A stretch of 15,478 bases of DNA from assembly GCF_946998835.1 (NCBI RefSeq), contig NZ_CAMQAZ010000038.1, forward strand, positions 1 to 15,478, read 5' to 3'. Source of the DNA: an uncultured Corynebacterium sp. (GTDB taxonomy: Bacteria; Actinomycetota; Actinomycetes; Mycobacteriales; Mycobacteriaceae). The position numbers and the translations under genes were made by a program. This document shows, piece by piece, positions 6,932-14,052 of the stretch. Numbering within the stretch: position 1 is the first letter of the stretch; every line of letters starts with the position of its first letter. A model generated the notes under the pieces. It was given only the letters and a program-made list of their open reading frames with translations. It made no database searches and was not told where the DNA came from.

Positions 6932-8041
6932 TTAGTGCTTTACGACGAGATCCTCGATGCGGTGGCCCTCTTCAACGGGATCAGGGTTAACGGGGTCCGG
7001 AGCGGTACCGTTACCAAATGGGCTGCCACCAAGGGCCTCGCGGCCGTGCGGCTGGAGCAGGCCGGAAAGCTCCGGACCCTTCGGGACAATGCCAAGCGGA
7101 TTGAGGTCGCGATGGACCTCGTAGTAGTGGCGCTTGATGTCGACGAAGTCAGTGGTGTCGCCAAAGCCCGGCGTCTGGAAGAGATCGCGCAGGTAGTTAT
7201 ATAGAACCGGCATCTCGGAGATCTTGCTCCGGTTGCACTTGAAGTGACCGTGGTAGACGGCATCGAAGCGGATGAGGGTCGTGTAAAGGCGAATGTCGGC
7301 CTCAGTGATGTGGTCGCCCATGAGGTAGCGGCGGGCCTCTAAGCGCTCAGAAACCTTGTCAAGGGCGCTGAACAGTCGGTCGTAAGCCTTGTCATAGGAC
7401 TCCTGCGAACCCGCGAAGCCACAGCGATAGACACCGTTATTGATTTCGGTATAGATGAACTGCATGAGCTCATCCATTTCCTCACGCATCTCCACTGGGT
7501 AGAGATCCGGGGCGCCGTCGCGGTGGAACTCCGTCCACTCGGTAATGAAGTCCAAGGTAATCCAGGGGAAGTCGTTGGTCACAACCTCGCCCGATTCAAC
7601 CTCGACGATGGCCGGGACGGTAATGCCCCGCCGGTAATCAGGGTAACGCTTGAGAAATGCCTCTTGAAGACGCTCATAGCCGAGCATTTCATCTCGGCCG
7701 CCTGGCCCCTTGTCGAAAGTCCAGGAACGAGCATCGTGGACCGGCCCGGAAATACCGACCGAAATTGCATCTTCCAGGCCGAGCAGCCTGCGAACGATAA
7801 GCGTGCGGTGTGCCCACGGACACGCGCGAGCCGCAATAAGGCGGTAGCGACCAGCTTCGACTGGCCACGTCTTAATCCCGTCGTCTACCTCGCGACCTTT
7901 CTTGACAATGCGGTCATTGATATAGCGAGTATCGCGGTTAAAGTCTTTGCCCTCCTGGGAGTACACACCTCCGGTGGAATGGGAGGAATCTTCTACCTGA
8001 TTAGCGTTATCTACCTGATTAACTTCATACTTTGTTGTCAT
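6932..8041 (-). CDS. Glutathionyl/mycothiolyl-hydroquinone reductase (Xi-class GST family, YqjG/ECM4-like)
   Basis: 369 residues from the ATG at 8041. The enzyme removes a thiol conjugate from hydroquinones through a catalytic cysteine. Actinobacteria of this group use mycothiol instead of glutathione, so the natural thiol is inferred to be mycothiol. The catalytic motif is RACPWAH with C74. Family hallmarks are NNGVYRCGFA (201-210) and YHGHFKCN (263-270), in an all-alpha GST C-terminal domain. Where E. coli-type enzymes carry a SNES-like glutathione-binding sequence, this protein has TNDFPW (155-160). It has a Gly/Pro-rich C-terminal tail (about 325-369) beyond the usual end. Three in-frame starts exist (TTG 8077, ATG 8053, ATG 8041). 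The last is preferred because TATGAT ends 7 nt before it and the region upstream is unconserved-looking. Confidence 0.92.
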   Translation of the reverse strand: MTTKYEVNQVDNANQVEDSSHSTGGVYSQEGKDFNRDTRYINDRIVKKGREVDDGIKTWPVEAGRYRLIAARACPWAHRTLIVRRLLGLEDAISVGISGPVHDARSWTFDKGPGGRDEMLGYERLQEAFLKRYPDYRRGITVPAIVEVESGEVVTNDFPWITLDFITEWTEFHRDGAPDLYPVEMREEMDELMQFIYTEINNGVYRCGFAGSQESYDKAYDRLFSALDKVSERLEARRYLMGDHITEADIRLYTTLIRFDAVYHGHFKCNRSKISEMPVLYNYLRDLFQTPGFGDTTDFVDIKRHYYEVHRDLNPLGIVPKGPELSGLLQPHGREALGGSPFGNGTAPDPVNPDPVEEGHRIEDLVVKH

Positions 8042-8042
8042 G

Positions 8043-8147
8043 TCACCAATCATATGGGTAGGCAGACAGGCTGTCAACGGCGGTCAAGACAGCGAGAGCC
8101 ACCAAAATCGATAGGAACACCCAAATAAACAGGGTCACCAGGGCCAT
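8043..8147 (-). CDS. Possible 34-residue membrane peptide, perhaps a gene remnant
   Basis: An ATG-started frame of 34 codons (MALVTLFIWV... ending SAYPYDW). Residues 3-24 are one hydrophobic helix, and the third codon positions are GC-rich as in real genes of this genome. Its TGA is separated from the reductase ATG by one base, as in coupled genes. Against it, there is no ribosome-binding site, and the ATG abuts palindrome copy 2, overlapping the stop codon of an upstream minus-strand frame in a TAATG. It may be a genuine small protein or the 3' end of a membrane-protein gene broken by the repeat. No family recognised. Confidence 0.3.
   Translation of the reverse strand: MALVTLFIWVFLSILVALAVLTAVDSLSAYPYDW
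8049..8054 (-). promoter_or_regulatory. Candidate -10 element of the hydroquinone reductase gene
   Basis: TATGAT on the minus strand differs from TATAAT by one base and ends 7 nt before the ATG at 8041, which decides the start codon chosen. It overlaps the 3' end of the possible 34-codon frame. Confidence 0.5.
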
Positions 8148-8219
8148 TAGGACGGTTTGCGCTTCGCCAGCAGCAGGTTACTGCGCAGCAAGCCACTTCC
8201 GGTGAAGCGCAAGCCCGCC
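8148..8219 (-). repeat. Composite palindromic repeat, copy 2 (REP/MITE-like)
   Basis: The inverted counterpart of the element at 3006-3077. Arms 8154-8170 and 8199-8215 are 17 bp each and pair with two wobbles and one mismatch. The centre CTGCGCAG (8181-8188) is 10 nt from each arm, exactly as in copy 1. On the minus strand the outer ends read GGCG and GTCCTA. Copy 2 is more diverged internally than copy 1. It lies between the rpsA terminator and the reductase gene. Confidence 0.83.
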
Positions 8220-8345
8220 CTAGGCAACAGCGGTGCCACATTCATGGCCCGAATTCCGACCACCAGGACCAAAGATCCAGCAAGCACCCAAGTCGCCTTA
8301 AGGAAAACAGGGCCGAGCAGGTGCCCGTCGTAAAGCAAAGAAGGC
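8220..8345. other. Gap between palindrome copy 2 and rpsA terminator
   Basis: No convincing gene. On the minus strand a GTG frame (8347 to 8147) encodes one hydrophobic segment (GPVFLKATWVLAGSLVLVVG) and then runs into the palindrome, where it stops. It might be the 5' part of a small membrane-protein gene interrupted by the repeat, or chance. Confidence 0.35.
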
Positions 8346-8381
8346 ACGAAAAAGCCCCAGCGAGGAAAACCTCGCCGGGGC
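8346..8381 (-). terminator. Rho-independent terminator of rpsA
   Basis: GCCCC-A-GCGAGG (8354-8365) pairs with CCTCGC-C-GGGGC (8370-8381), with one A-C mismatch and an AAAA loop (UUUU in the minus-strand RNA). On the minus strand it is followed by TTTTTCG. It lies about 55 bp after the rpsA stop. Confidence 0.88.
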
Positions 8382-8435
8382 GATTCCGAAGTCGAATGTA
8401 GGCGCTCTTAAAGCCGCCTACCAAAGCGGTCTAGC

Positions 8436-9899
8436 TTAGTTGCCAGCCAGCTTCTCACGCAGAGCAGCGAGCTGCTCATCGGAAGCCAAGGTGCCGCCAG
8501 CATTGTCTGCAGCCGGTGCGGCCGGAGCAGCCGGTGCTGCCTCACCGGACTCGGAAGAGTAGTTCGAAGCGGTCTCTGCAGCCTCGGCAGCTGCAGCGCG
8601 GTGACGCTCGATCTGGGCAGCGTGCAGCTGGTGGTGACGCTCTGCCTCTGCGTAGCGAGCCTCCCACTCTGCGCGCTGGGTCTCGAAGCCCTCCATCCAC
8701 TCGTTGGTCTCCGGGTCGAAGCCCTCCGGGAAGATGTAGTTGCCCTGCTCGTCGTAGGAGTCGCCCATGCCGTACTTGGTCGGGTCGAACTCTTCGGTGA
8801 AGTCCTCGTCAGCCTGCTTGAGGGACAGGGAGATACGACGACGCTCGAGGTCGATGTCGATGACCTTGACCATGACCTGCTCGTCGACGGAGACAATCTG
8901 GTCCGGAACGTCGATGTGGCGGGAAGCCAGCTCGGAGATGTGAACCAGGCCCTCGATGCCCTCTTCGACGCGGACGAACGCACCGAACGGAACCAGCTTG
9001 GTGACCTTGCCCGGAACAATCTGGCCGATTGCGTGAGTGCGGGCGAAGACGCGCCACGGGTCTTCCTGGGTAGCCTTCAAGGACAGGGAGACGCGCTCGC
9101 GGTTCAGGTCGACCTCGAGAACCTCGACGGTGACCTCGTCGCCAACCTGGACAACCTCGGACGGGTGGTCGATGTGCTTCCAGGACAGCTCGGAAACGTG
9201 AACCAGGCCGTCAACACCACCGAGATCGACGAATGCGCCGAAGTTGACGATGGAGGAAACGACACCCTTGCGGACCTGGCCCTTCTGCAGCTGGTGCAGG
9301 AACTCGGAGCGGACCTCAGACTGGGTCTGCTCGAGCCATGCACGGCGGGACAGAACGACGTTGTTGCGGTTCTTGTCGAGCTCGATGATCTTGGCCTCGA
9401 TCTCCTGGCCGATGTACGGCTGGAGGTCGCGGACACGACGCATCTCAACGAGAGAAGCCGGCAGGAAGCCACGCAGGCCGATGTCGAGAATCAGGCCGCC
9501 CTTGACGACCTCGATGACGGTACCGGTAACCGGCTCGTCGTTCTCCTTGAGCTGCTCGATGGTGCCCCAGGCACGCTCGTACTGAGCGCGCTTCTTGGAC
9601 AGGATGAGGCGGCCTTCCTTGTCTTCCTTGGTCAGGACCAGCGCGTCGATCTCATCGCCAACTTCGACCACTTCATCAGGGTCGACATCGTGCTTGATGG
9701 ACAGTTCGCGGGAAGGAATGACACCTTCAGTCTTGTAGCCGATGTCGAGAAGAACCTCGTCGCGGTCAACCTTAACGACGGTGCCCTCAACGATGTCACC
9801 ATCGTTGAAGTACTTCATCGTCGAGTCGACAGCGGCCAGGAAATCCTCAGCGGTGCCAATGTCGTTGATGGCAACCTGAGGGACGTTAGAAGTGGACAT
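8436..9899 (-). CDS. rpsA: 30S ribosomal protein S1
   Basis: 487 residues from the ATG at 9899. S1 binds single-stranded mRNA on the 30S subunit and helps initiation. Four S1 (OB-fold) domains are visible at about 35-104, 122-187, 206-275 and 292-361, the last two with the classic FGAFV...GLVHISEL pattern. Four-domain S1 is the usual actinobacterial form; E. coli has six. The tail (about 365-487) is acidic then Ala/Pro-rich (450-470) and ends in a short helix, EQLAALREKLAGN. The frame is open 29 codons further upstream, but the ATG at 9899 has GGAG 10 nt before it and a typical N-terminus. A leader of up to about 280 nt separates it from polA and could hold S1 autoregulation. Codon use is strongly biased, fitting high expression. 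Confidence 0.97.
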   Translation of the reverse strand: MSTSNVPQVAINDIGTAEDFLAAVDSTMKYFNDGDIVEGTVVKVDRDEVLLDIGYKTEGVIPSRELSIKHDVDPDEVVEVGDEIDALVLTKEDKEGRLILSKKRAQYERAWGTIEQLKENDEPVTGTVIEVVKGGLILDIGLRGFLPASLVEMRRVRDLQPYIGQEIEAKIIELDKNRNNVVLSRRAWLEQTQSEVRSEFLHQLQKGQVRKGVVSSIVNFGAFVDLGGVDGLVHVSELSWKHIDHPSEVVQVGDEVTVEVLEVDLNRERVSLSLKATQEDPWRVFARTHAIGQIVPGKVTKLVPFGAFVRVEEGIEGLVHISELASRHIDVPDQIVSVDEQVMVKVIDIDLERRRISLSLKQADEDFTEEFDPTKYGMGDSYDEQGNYIFPEGFDPETNEWMEGFETQRAEWEARYAEAERHHQLHAAQIERHRAAAAEAAETASNYSSESGEAAPAAPAAPAADNAGGTLASDEQLAALREKLAGN

Positions 9900-9909
9900 A
9901 TAAGATGTG

Positions 9910-9913
9910 CTCC
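9910..9913 (-). promoter_or_regulatory. Shine-Dalgarno sequence of rpsA
   Basis: GGAG on the minus strand lies 10 nt before the ATG at 9899 and favours that start over the longer frame beginning at 9986. Confidence 0.6.
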
Positions 9914-10181
9914 GAAGCGGATAGAAATCGAAAAACGGACAATTTCGGCCTTGCCCCTCAAAGAAACTCCTGGTGAACCGGGCCAAATCCGCTTTCGGCG
10001 AATCTCGCCATTGGCAATTAGTTAACCCGGCATCCCTGAAGCTCGAGGCTGCAAAGTCGGCACGCTAATGCATACCTAGCGAACAATACCGATTTGAGCT
10101 GCGACATTCAAGTCCGCAACTCATGCCCGGCAAGTCCGCAAAAGGTCTGCCGGTCGCGACCGCCGCCCCGCCTGCGCACCA
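9914..10181 (-). other. rpsA leader and polA-rpsA intergenic region
   Basis: It must hold the rpsA promoter and leader, but I could not choose a promoter with confidence. It contains a perfect 12-bp palindrome CGGTCGCGACCG at 10151-10162, just after polA. A weak stem GGTC/GACC followed by TTTT on the minus strand might end polA transcripts. Confidence 0.4.
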
Positions 10182-12827
10182 CTAATGCGCAGCAGCATCC
10201 CAGTTCACACCAGCACCGATGGAAACATCCAACGGCACCAGCAATTCAGCCGCCGAGTCCATCTCACGATGCAACAGCTCCTTGATGGCCGCCTCTTCCC
10301 CATCTGCAACTTCCACAACCAGCTCGTCATGAACCTGCAGGAGGACATGTGAGCGCAACCCGCCTCGTCGTAAAGCATCGTCGACCCGGAGCATCGCGAT
10401 TTTAATAATGTCTGCCGCCGACCCCTGGATCGGTGAGTTCAAAGCCTCGCGTTCCGCGTTATCGCGAGCAATGCGGTTGTCGGCGTTGAGTTCCGGCAGG
10501 TAGCGGCGCCGATCGAACATCGTGGCCGTAAAGCCGTCCTTGCGCGCCTGCTCAACAACTTTGTGCAGGTAATCGCGCACGCCACCGAAACGCTCGAAGT
10601 AGTCCTCCATGAGCTTTTTCGCCTCGCGCTGCGGAATGTCGAGCTGCTGAGCCAGACCAAAAGCGCTCAGACCGTAGGCCAGACCGTAGCTCATCGCCTT
10701 CACACGACGACGAAGCTCAGGCGTGACCTCATCAATGCCGACGCCGAAGACCTTCGAGCCGACGTAATTGTGCAGGTCCTCGCCCTGTCGGTAGGCCTCA
10801 ATCAGCCCCGGATCCTCCGACAGGTGCGCCATCACACGCATCTCAATCTGCGAGTAGTCCGCGGTAATCAGCTGCGCATAGCCATCGCCCACCACAAACG
10901 CCTCACGAATCCGTCGCCCGAACTCCGTGCGCACCGGGATGTTCTGCAGGTTCGGCTCCGTCGACGACAGACGCCCCGTCGCCGCGACCGTCTGATTAAA
11001 GGTCGTATGAATACGGCCATCATCGGCGACGGCCTTAATCAATCCTTCCACGGTCGACTTCATCTTTTGCGACTCGCGGAACTTCAGCAGGTAATCCAGG
11101 AACGGATGCGGATTGACCTTCGCCAACCCCTCAATTTCCTTCGCCGCCGTGGAATAGCCAGTCTTCGTCTTTTTCGTCTTGGGCATTCCCAGCTGGTCAA
11201 ACAGGACTTCTTGCAACTGCTTCGGCGATCCGAGATTCAGCTCAGGCTTATCGACGAGGTTGCGAGCCTCACTCTCCGCCTCATCGGTGGCCGCCTGCGC
11301 CTGCTTGCGGAGCTCCTCGAGGGCATCAACATCCACAGCGATACCAGCGCGCTCCATTCGGCCAAGCACTGGAGCGAGCGGAACTTCCAGGTCGGCATAC
11401 ACGCTGTAGAGTCCGGCCTCATCGAGTTCGAGAGCCAACCGCTCCGCTAGGTCAATGACGGCGGCGACATGGGAAGCGTCTTCGGTCGGGCCATCGAGCA
11501 GGGTCATCTGACCATCGGTCTGCGAGAGAGTCTGGCCCAAGTGACGCTGGACGACGTTGTCCAAGCTGTAGCTGCGCTGGCTCGGGCGCAGCAGATACGC
11601 GGCCAGGAAGGTGTCGTGGATAACCCCTGCCAGTTCGAAGTCGTAGTTCCAGAGCGCATGCATGGCCGATTTACAGTCATGCACCAGCTTCGGGTGGTCG
11701 CCAGCGAGCCACTCACGCAGTGCGTCGGCATCCTCTGTGGATAGCTCGCCGAGGTCGAGAGAAACGGCCTGACCGGAGGTCTTGCCCTTCTCATCGGCGG
11801 AGCCAATCATCAGGGTGTGCTCCCCGACCTGCAACGCGGCCGGCTCTTGCAGTTCATCGAGCCAGGCGGCCAGGGTGCCGTCGTCAAGCGAGACAGCCTC
11901 GAGCTTTGTCGCGCTGTCACTGGTGGAGGCGGTGACGCCCGCGCCTTCGATAGAAAGGGTGCGGAAGACGCGCTCGCGGAGGTTGTCGCCGAATTCGAGG
12001 CGGTCGAAGAAGTCAATGATTCCCTGGGCGTCGGCGGGACGGAGCTCGAGCTCATTCGGGCCGTATGGCAAGGGCAGGTCCTTGACCATTTCGGTGATGT
12101 CGCGGTTCAGCTGGACATTTGCGACGCGCTCGCGGAAGTTGTCGCCAACCTTGCCGCGGATTTCGTCGGCGTGGTCGATGAGGTTTGCCAGCGTGCCGTA
12201 CTGAACGATCCACTTCGTCGCAGTTTTCTCGCCGACCCCCGGAATGCCCGGGAGGTTATCGGAAGGGTCACCGCGGAGGGCCGCGAAGTCCGGGTACTGC
12301 GTCGGTGTCAGACCATATTTCTTCTCAATAGCCTCTGGCGTGAAGCGATGAAGCGTAGTGACGCCGCGCATTGGATAGAGCACCGTAGTGGTGTCGTTGA
12401 CCAACTGGAACGAGTCGCGGTCGCCGGTGACGATGAGCGTTTCGAAGCCCTCGGGCTTGGCCTGGGTAGCCAACGTGGCGATGATGTCGTCGGCCTCGTA
12501 GTTGTCCTTTTCCAGCGTGACGATGCCCATCTCTTTCAGCACCTGCTGAATAAGTGGCACCTGACCACGGAATTCCTCAGGAGTCTTCTCACGCTGGGCC
12601 TTGTATTCCGGGAAGATCTCATTACGGAAGGTCTCGCGGGCGACGTCGAAGGCGACCGCCACGTGCGTGGGCTTTTCCTCGCTGAGGATGTTGGACAGCA
12701 TGGAGAGGAAGCCGTACACCGCGTTCGTTGTCTGACCACCAGTGGTTGAGAAGTTATCCACCGGAAGGGCAAAGAACGCGCGGAAGGCCATGGAATGACC
12801 GTCGATAAGCATGAGGGTCTTCTTCAT
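10182..12827 (-). CDS. polA: DNA polymerase I
   Basis: 881 residues from the ATG at 12827. It fills gaps after excision repair and removes RNA primers. The 5'-nuclease domain (1 to about 295) has NYEADD (109-114), GDRDSF (135-140) and the helix-hairpin-helix GDPSDNLPGIPGVGEKTA (186-203). The middle domain lacks the Asp-x-Glu exonuclease motif of E. coli Pol I, so proofreading is probably absent, as in mycobacterial PolA. Polymerase motif A is DYSQIE (D657), motif B is R706-xxx-K710-xxx-Y714-G, and motif C is HDE (833-835). Y714 replaces the Phe of E. coli and Taq. The frame is open 10 codons upstream, but MKKTLMLIDGHS is the family N-terminus, and TACACT ends 8 nt before this ATG. Confidence 0.97.
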   Translation of the reverse strand: MKKTLMLIDGHSMAFRAFFALPVDNFSTTGGQTTNAVYGFLSMLSNILSEEKPTHVAVAFDVARETFRNEIFPEYKAQREKTPEEFRGQVPLIQQVLKEMGIVTLEKDNYEADDIIATLATQAKPEGFETLIVTGDRDSFQLVNDTTTVLYPMRGVTTLHRFTPEAIEKKYGLTPTQYPDFAALRGDPSDNLPGIPGVGEKTATKWIVQYGTLANLIDHADEIRGKVGDNFRERVANVQLNRDITEMVKDLPLPYGPNELELRPADAQGIIDFFDRLEFGDNLRERVFRTLSIEGAGVTASTSDSATKLEAVSLDDGTLAAWLDELQEPAALQVGEHTLMIGSADEKGKTSGQAVSLDLGELSTEDADALREWLAGDHPKLVHDCKSAMHALWNYDFELAGVIHDTFLAAYLLRPSQRSYSLDNVVQRHLGQTLSQTDGQMTLLDGPTEDASHVAAVIDLAERLALELDEAGLYSVYADLEVPLAPVLGRMERAGIAVDVDALEELRKQAQAATDEAESEARNLVDKPELNLGSPKQLQEVLFDQLGMPKTKKTKTGYSTAAKEIEGLAKVNPHPFLDYLLKFRESQKMKSTVEGLIKAVADDGRIHTTFNQTVAATGRLSSTEPNLQNIPVRTEFGRRIREAFVVGDGYAQLITADYSQIEMRVMAHLSEDPGLIEAYRQGEDLHNYVGSKVFGVGIDEVTPELRRRVKAMSYGLAYGLSAFGLAQQLDIPQREAKKLMEDYFERFGGVRDYLHKVVEQARKDGFTATMFDRRRYLPELNADNRIARDNAEREALNSPIQGSAADIIKIAMLRVDDALRRGGLRSHVLLQVHDELVVEVADGEEAAIKELLHREMDSAAELLVPLDVSIGAGVNWDAAAH

Positions 12828-12835
12828 GACATCCC

Positions 12836-12841
12836 AGTGTA
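12836..12841 (-). promoter_or_regulatory. Candidate -10 element of polA
   Basis: TACACT (TANANT) on the minus strand ends 8 nt before the ATG at 12827 and supports that start codon over the upstream one at 12857. Confidence 0.4.
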
Positions 12842-13258
12842 GGAAAATATTGAACATCGTAGGAAAACTGAGATTCCCGCTGGGATTCGCGGGCTACGGT
12901 GGATGAGTTGTTGGTCGGCCTGCTTCAGTGAACAATAATTACGGTAATCAAGCGGCATTTTGAAAAGCACTCAAACGCCCTTTAGTCCACCTGAACAATG
13001 CTTCGCAAGGTTACGCCTCCTAAGCGTCGCTTGGCGCTTGGTTGCAGTTTCCGAAATGCTGTAACCCAAATTCAAGATTCGCTTTATTTTTCCTGGAGTT
13101 TTTCCATATTCTCCAACCTTTGTTCAACAACATGCACGCAGTCGACCCGAAATGAGGCACCTAGAAATTACCCCCTCTTTGAGGTGGTCGCGAAACCAAA
13201 TCGCCACGTCCTGCGCATATACCCGAAATCAATTGGCGTAGTTTCACTTCCGTAGTTT
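12842..13258. other. AT-richer gap between divergent polA and the TetR-family gene
   Basis: No protein or RNA gene could be supported. It carries upstream regulatory DNA for both divergent genes, a 5-bp GC hairpin near 12885, near-repeats of AAGCG/CGCTT around 13020-13045, and a T-rich tract around 13082-13110. An 85-codon plus-strand frame (12998-13255) has poor codon use and no recognisable features. Confidence 0.5.
13170..13188. promoter_or_regulatory. Inverted repeat, candidate TetR-family operator
   Basis: ACCCCCTC (13170-13177) and GAGGTGGT (13181-13188) form a 19-bp dyad with 7 of 8 pairs matching around TTT. It lies about 85 bp upstream of the regulator's start in the divergent region. 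TetR proteins often bind such dyads near their own gene, but the link is inferred. Confidence 0.3.
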
Positions 13259-13264
13259 TAGACT
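13259..13264 (+). promoter_or_regulatory. Candidate -10 element of the TetR-family gene
   Basis: TAGACT (TANANT) ends 7 nt before the ATG at 13272 in the absence of a ribosome-binding site, consistent with a leaderless mRNA. Confidence 0.45.
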
Positions 13265-13271
13265 CTTCAGC

Positions 13272-13862
13272 ATGAGTGAGTTCGATTCGACCAATTTCCA
13301 ACAGAGCGCCCAGTCCACCCGCGAGCGCATTATCGCGGCTGCAGCTCGGCACTTCGCACGCAAGCCGCTGCGAAGCGTGCCACTGAAGGAAATTGCCAGC
13401 GATGCGGGCGTCAGCGCCCCGCTCATCATTAAGTACTTCGGCTCCAAAGAAGGCCTCATGGCCGAACTGATTGACTTCAGCCAGTTCAAAGGCACGCTCA
13501 GCCGAGCTCCCTTCAATGAACTTGGCCCGCGGATGGCCAGTGCAGTTTTGACTGGTCAAGGTCTGGCGGGACAGTCCATGATTCCGCTAATCGTCGGATC
13601 CCTCGACTCCGAGGAAACTGCAAAAGTCATCGCTGAGCGGTTCAACGAGGCTGTTGCAGACGACCTGATTCGTCGCGTCGAAGAGGACGGCCCAGAGGAC
13701 ATCAGCCACGACACGGCTGTGTACCGCAGCCAGATGGTTGTTTCCCTCTGCGTCGGATACCTGGTTCTTTCTGATACCGGTTTGATCGACGAGGCCAACG
13801 CCCCGCGGATTTCGGTAGAGGCCCTGGGGAACTGCCTGCAGCAGATTATCGAGCGCGGCTAA
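13272..13862 (+). CDS. TetR/AcrR-family transcriptional regulator
   Basis: 196 residues, the usual size. The N-terminal DNA-binding domain (about 16-62) reads STRERIIAAAARHFARKP, then VPLKEIASDAGVSAPLIIKYFGSKEGL, with the helix-turn-helix at IASDAGVSAPLIIKYFGSK. Proteins of this family are cytoplasmic dimeric repressors that release DNA when the C-terminal domain binds a ligand. The C-terminal part (about 70-196) is helical and gives no clue to ligand. The gene is divergent from polA and separated from the DUF368 gene by a strong terminator, so it is monocistronic. It may control itself through the dyad at 13170-13188. Whether it controls the DUF368 gene is unknown. Confidence 0.93.
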   Translation: MSEFDSTNFQQSAQSTRERIIAAAARHFARKPLRSVPLKEIASDAGVSAPLIIKYFGSKEGLMAELIDFSQFKGTLSRAPFNELGPRMASAVLTGQGLAGQSMIPLIVGSLDSEETAKVIAERFNEAVADDLIRRVEEDGPEDISHDTAVYRSQMVVSLCVGYLVLSDTGLIDEANAPRISVEALGNCLQQIIERG

Positions 13863-13935
13863 GGTCCGAGCACAGCTCAGGGAGCAGCTCCACCACCCAC
13901 CTCATACCGCCTACCCCTGCGTAACTCACTGCACC

Positions 13936-13969
13936 AGCAGCGCCTCCCCAGGCGCTGCTTTTTTATTTT
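13936..13969 (+). terminator. Rho-independent terminator of the TetR-family gene
   Basis: A 10-bp perfect stem, 13936-13945 with 13950-13959 (AGCAGCGCCT with AGGCGCTGCT), has a CCCC loop and is followed by TTTTTTATTTT. It separates the regulator from the DUF368 gene. Confidence 0.92.
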
Positions 13970-14038
13970 GTGTTCTTAATCGCACCCCGACGCCACTTAT
14001 ACACACGTGGAAATACGCTTCTTCTCAGGTGGAAGACA

Positions 14039-14044
14039 TACAAT
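14039..14044 (+). promoter_or_regulatory. Candidate -10 element of the DUF368 gene
   Basis: TACAAT (TANANT) ends 8 nt before the ATG at 14053. It favours this ATG over the in-frame GTG at 14029, which would lie upstream of the hexamer. Confidence 0.5.
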
Positions 14045-14052
14045 GGCCTGCG

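Noticed and set aside
8601..10025. 474-codon plus-strand frame opposite rpsA
   Set aside because: Its Asp/Leu/Val-rich translation is the mirror of the biased rpsA codons. No start signals or family features.
12998..13255. 85-codon plus-strand frame between polA and the TetR gene
   Set aside because: No ribosome-binding site, AT-rich codons unlike the other genes, no recognisable motif, and it overlaps the likely operator region of the regulator.
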